Origin: Anseranas semipalmata
Taxonomy: Eukaryota > Chordata > Aves > Anseriformes > Anseranatidae
Assembly: GCA_013399115.1 (NCBI GenBank)
Contig: VXAA01003000.1
Span: forward strand, 184,428-248,427
DNA length: 64,000 bases
Reading direction: 5' to 3'
In this document: in pieces, positions 62,257-64,000 of the stretch
Numbering within the stretch: position 1 is the first letter of the stretch
Layout of the letters: each line of letters opens with the position of its first letter
The notes under the pieces: model-generated
Database searches by the model: none
What the model was told of the DNA's origin: nothing
What the model saw: only the letters and a program-made list of their open reading frames with translations
Program-made: the position numbers and the translations under genes

Positions 62257-64000
62257 ACTTCATATGAGTGCCTCCATGAAACAGTGTAGCTCTTCAGAAA
62301 ACCTGGCTTGTGAAATATTTACGCTTTCGAAACTACCCATTGGAGATCATGAGTATATGTCTCTTTAGGAAGAATAAGCACGCAGGTCATCCCCTAAGCC
62401 TTGCAGACTAAAAAATGCCCTTGCTCATAGGGCCGATGCTTATACACCCCAAGGATTCAGGACAGCAGCACTCAGGATATGGAGGGACCAGCTCCTTCCG
62501 CGGCCTGGAGCTGCCCCCTGGCCCCCTTGTGCAGGCAAAGACCTTTGCTTCTCCAGGAGCAGATGGGAACGAAAGAAGTTGAACTGGCAAACTGCCAAAT
62601 GCTCTGACATCCCTGCAACTTTAGCAGCAAGATTTCTCATCACCTCATGGAAACAAGCCTTCAGAGACTGAATCTCCTGCTGTTAAAATGAATGTGGAAA
62701 CTCCATTAGTTTCTATGGCATGGTGTCAGCCTCTTCTTATATTCTGGCAGGAGAGAGGGAAAGGAAACGCTGTTCTCCAGCATGGAGCCGGATCTGCCTC
62801 CACTGGCTTTCTCCACCTTGCTGGGTGCTTGTGGGGCTGTGCGTGCTGCCATACATATTCATACTGACTGCTTGCTTAGCAATACTCCTGTCAGTTACGA
62901 GATGTCACTCATCAGGAAAGAATGCGAAAAGGCAGTTTATGTGGTAATACTGTTTTTGTTTTTGATCAGGCCTGCTGCTGATCAAGCTCCCCTCCTCCTG
63001 TCAGCTTCAGAATGAATATTCATACAATGCAGAAAAACAGGGAAACGCACTAGAGCAGAAATTTTTACTGCTTTTCAAAAGCACATTGGTTTTTGCTCCC
63101 ACCAGCCTGCAGTTCAGCCTGCAAGCAGGCAACCTTGTGCAGGTTGTTTGTATGTTTGATGGGACCTCAAAGGTGTTAGGTGCGCTAAGTCCTTTGGCTG
63201 CTCTGCAGCAGAGGTGCGCTGGTACCACTGGAGCTAGCTTGATGCACCTTGGCTGAGGAGCTTGCCTCTAGCTTTGATGTGACTGGAGAGGATTATACAA
63301 CCTACAGCAATGCACAGCACAACACGAGGCCATTCCTGTTTCCTTAAGCTGCAGAGAAAATGACACCAAGGCATGATGTGTAGCTAGGTGCCAGCAAGGA
63401 GAACCAGCAGTCCCTGAGCGCCAGTTCATCCTGTATAGGGATTTCAGTGGTTCATGGTCACTGCAGGGGTCTGAGCCTAGTGACAGGTTTAATCCAGCCC
63501 AGCCTCCACAGGGGTCCAGCTCAAGATGATCTTGTGTAAAGACAGAGACATTACCTCTTGCTTAAATTCAGTTGTGTGGTGTATATCTATAGAGCCCTAC
63601 GCATGTGAGCCACATGTACAGGACACCTCTCTATTCACAAATGAAAGAAACTCTTAAAAGAAGTTTTTCTCCCCAAACACAGTCATTTGGAAAAAAAAAA
63701 AAAAAAAACTTTTGTACACACAACAAATCAACTTCCTACAGTTCACGTAGGCATCACAGAGGGTCAAAAGCCAAGTGTTTCACAGGGAAAGCTGTTTCCC
63801 ACATTCCTGGTGCTATCAGGGGTGCCTAATCCAGTTAAAAGCAGGTATATTAAAGATTGTACAAACACAAATGACAGATGTAGCATATGCAAAGACCCCA
63901 AAAATATTCGCAGAACAAGTCAAACTATCCAGCACTTTCATCTTAAATTGAGCCTACAGTAAGACTGTGTTCAGAACCCATGTCTAGTGTATGTGATCTG
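62257..64000. other. No gene supported
   Basis: An exon-like interval lies at 62751-62943 (see findings). Poly-A at 63691-63708. No other recognisable feature up to the window end. Confidence 0.5.

Noticed and set aside
1..64000. tRNA, rRNA, snRNA or CRISPR features
   Set aside because: No tRNA B-box with matching cloverleaf, no rRNA-like sequence and no regularly spaced repeats were recognised on either strand by eye.

Overview
The window looks like nuclear DNA from a bird (or at least an archosaur). The main evidence is several copies of CR1, the dominant avian LINE. They include a typical 3' terminus ending in the short AATCACAG-type repeat at 9236-9422, and pieces of CR1 ORF2 at 1215-1921 and 14278-14930. 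Recognisable interspersed repeats cover only a few percent of the window, as is usual in birds. The sequence is AT-rich with a few GC-rich islands. It comes from a draft assembly: there are N runs at 21462-21488 and 38789-38844, both next to homopolymers, and one N at 61209.

No complete protein-coding gene, rRNA, tRNA, CRISPR array or bacterial-type operon can be supported. Almost all open frames are short and look like chance. The most gene-like single item is a possible 80-nt internal exon at 3969-4048, with an acceptor, an open 26-codon frame and a GTAAGG donor. Weaker exon-like intervals lie at 46481-46564, 53197-53237 and 62751-62943. The window is best read as a large intron or intergenic stretch, perhaps with a few exons.

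Layout. 1-15 kb: three CR1 fragments on the left (112-270 plus, 1215-1921 plus, 9236-9422 minus), one on the right (14278-14930 minus), and the exon candidate. 15-35 kb: essentially unique AT-rich DNA, with one very old CR1/L3-like relic near 20.0 kb and an N gap at 21.46 kb. 35-48 kb: a fragment of an old palindromic repeat at 35.6 kb, a pyrimidine-biased GC-rich segment at 37.4-38.1 kb, the second gap and several microsatellites. 48-57 kb: a CpG-rich island at 49.1-49.4 kb, a decayed Ty3/gypsy-type integrase on the minus strand at about 52.5-52.95 kb, and an interrupted CAA/CAG repeat at 56.1 kb. 57-64 kb: the most GC-rich part, with a CpG-island-like segment at 59.5-59.96 kb, a strong G-quadruplex motif at 60.87 kb, a GC-rich block at 61.1-61.6 kb, a (TTC)n tract and two palindromic repeat remnants.

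I found no convincing new biological system. The best leads are the integrase relic, because Ty3/gypsy sequences are scarce in bird genomes outside domesticated genes, the exon candidate at 4.0 kb, and the CpG-rich segments, which could mark unannotated promoters.
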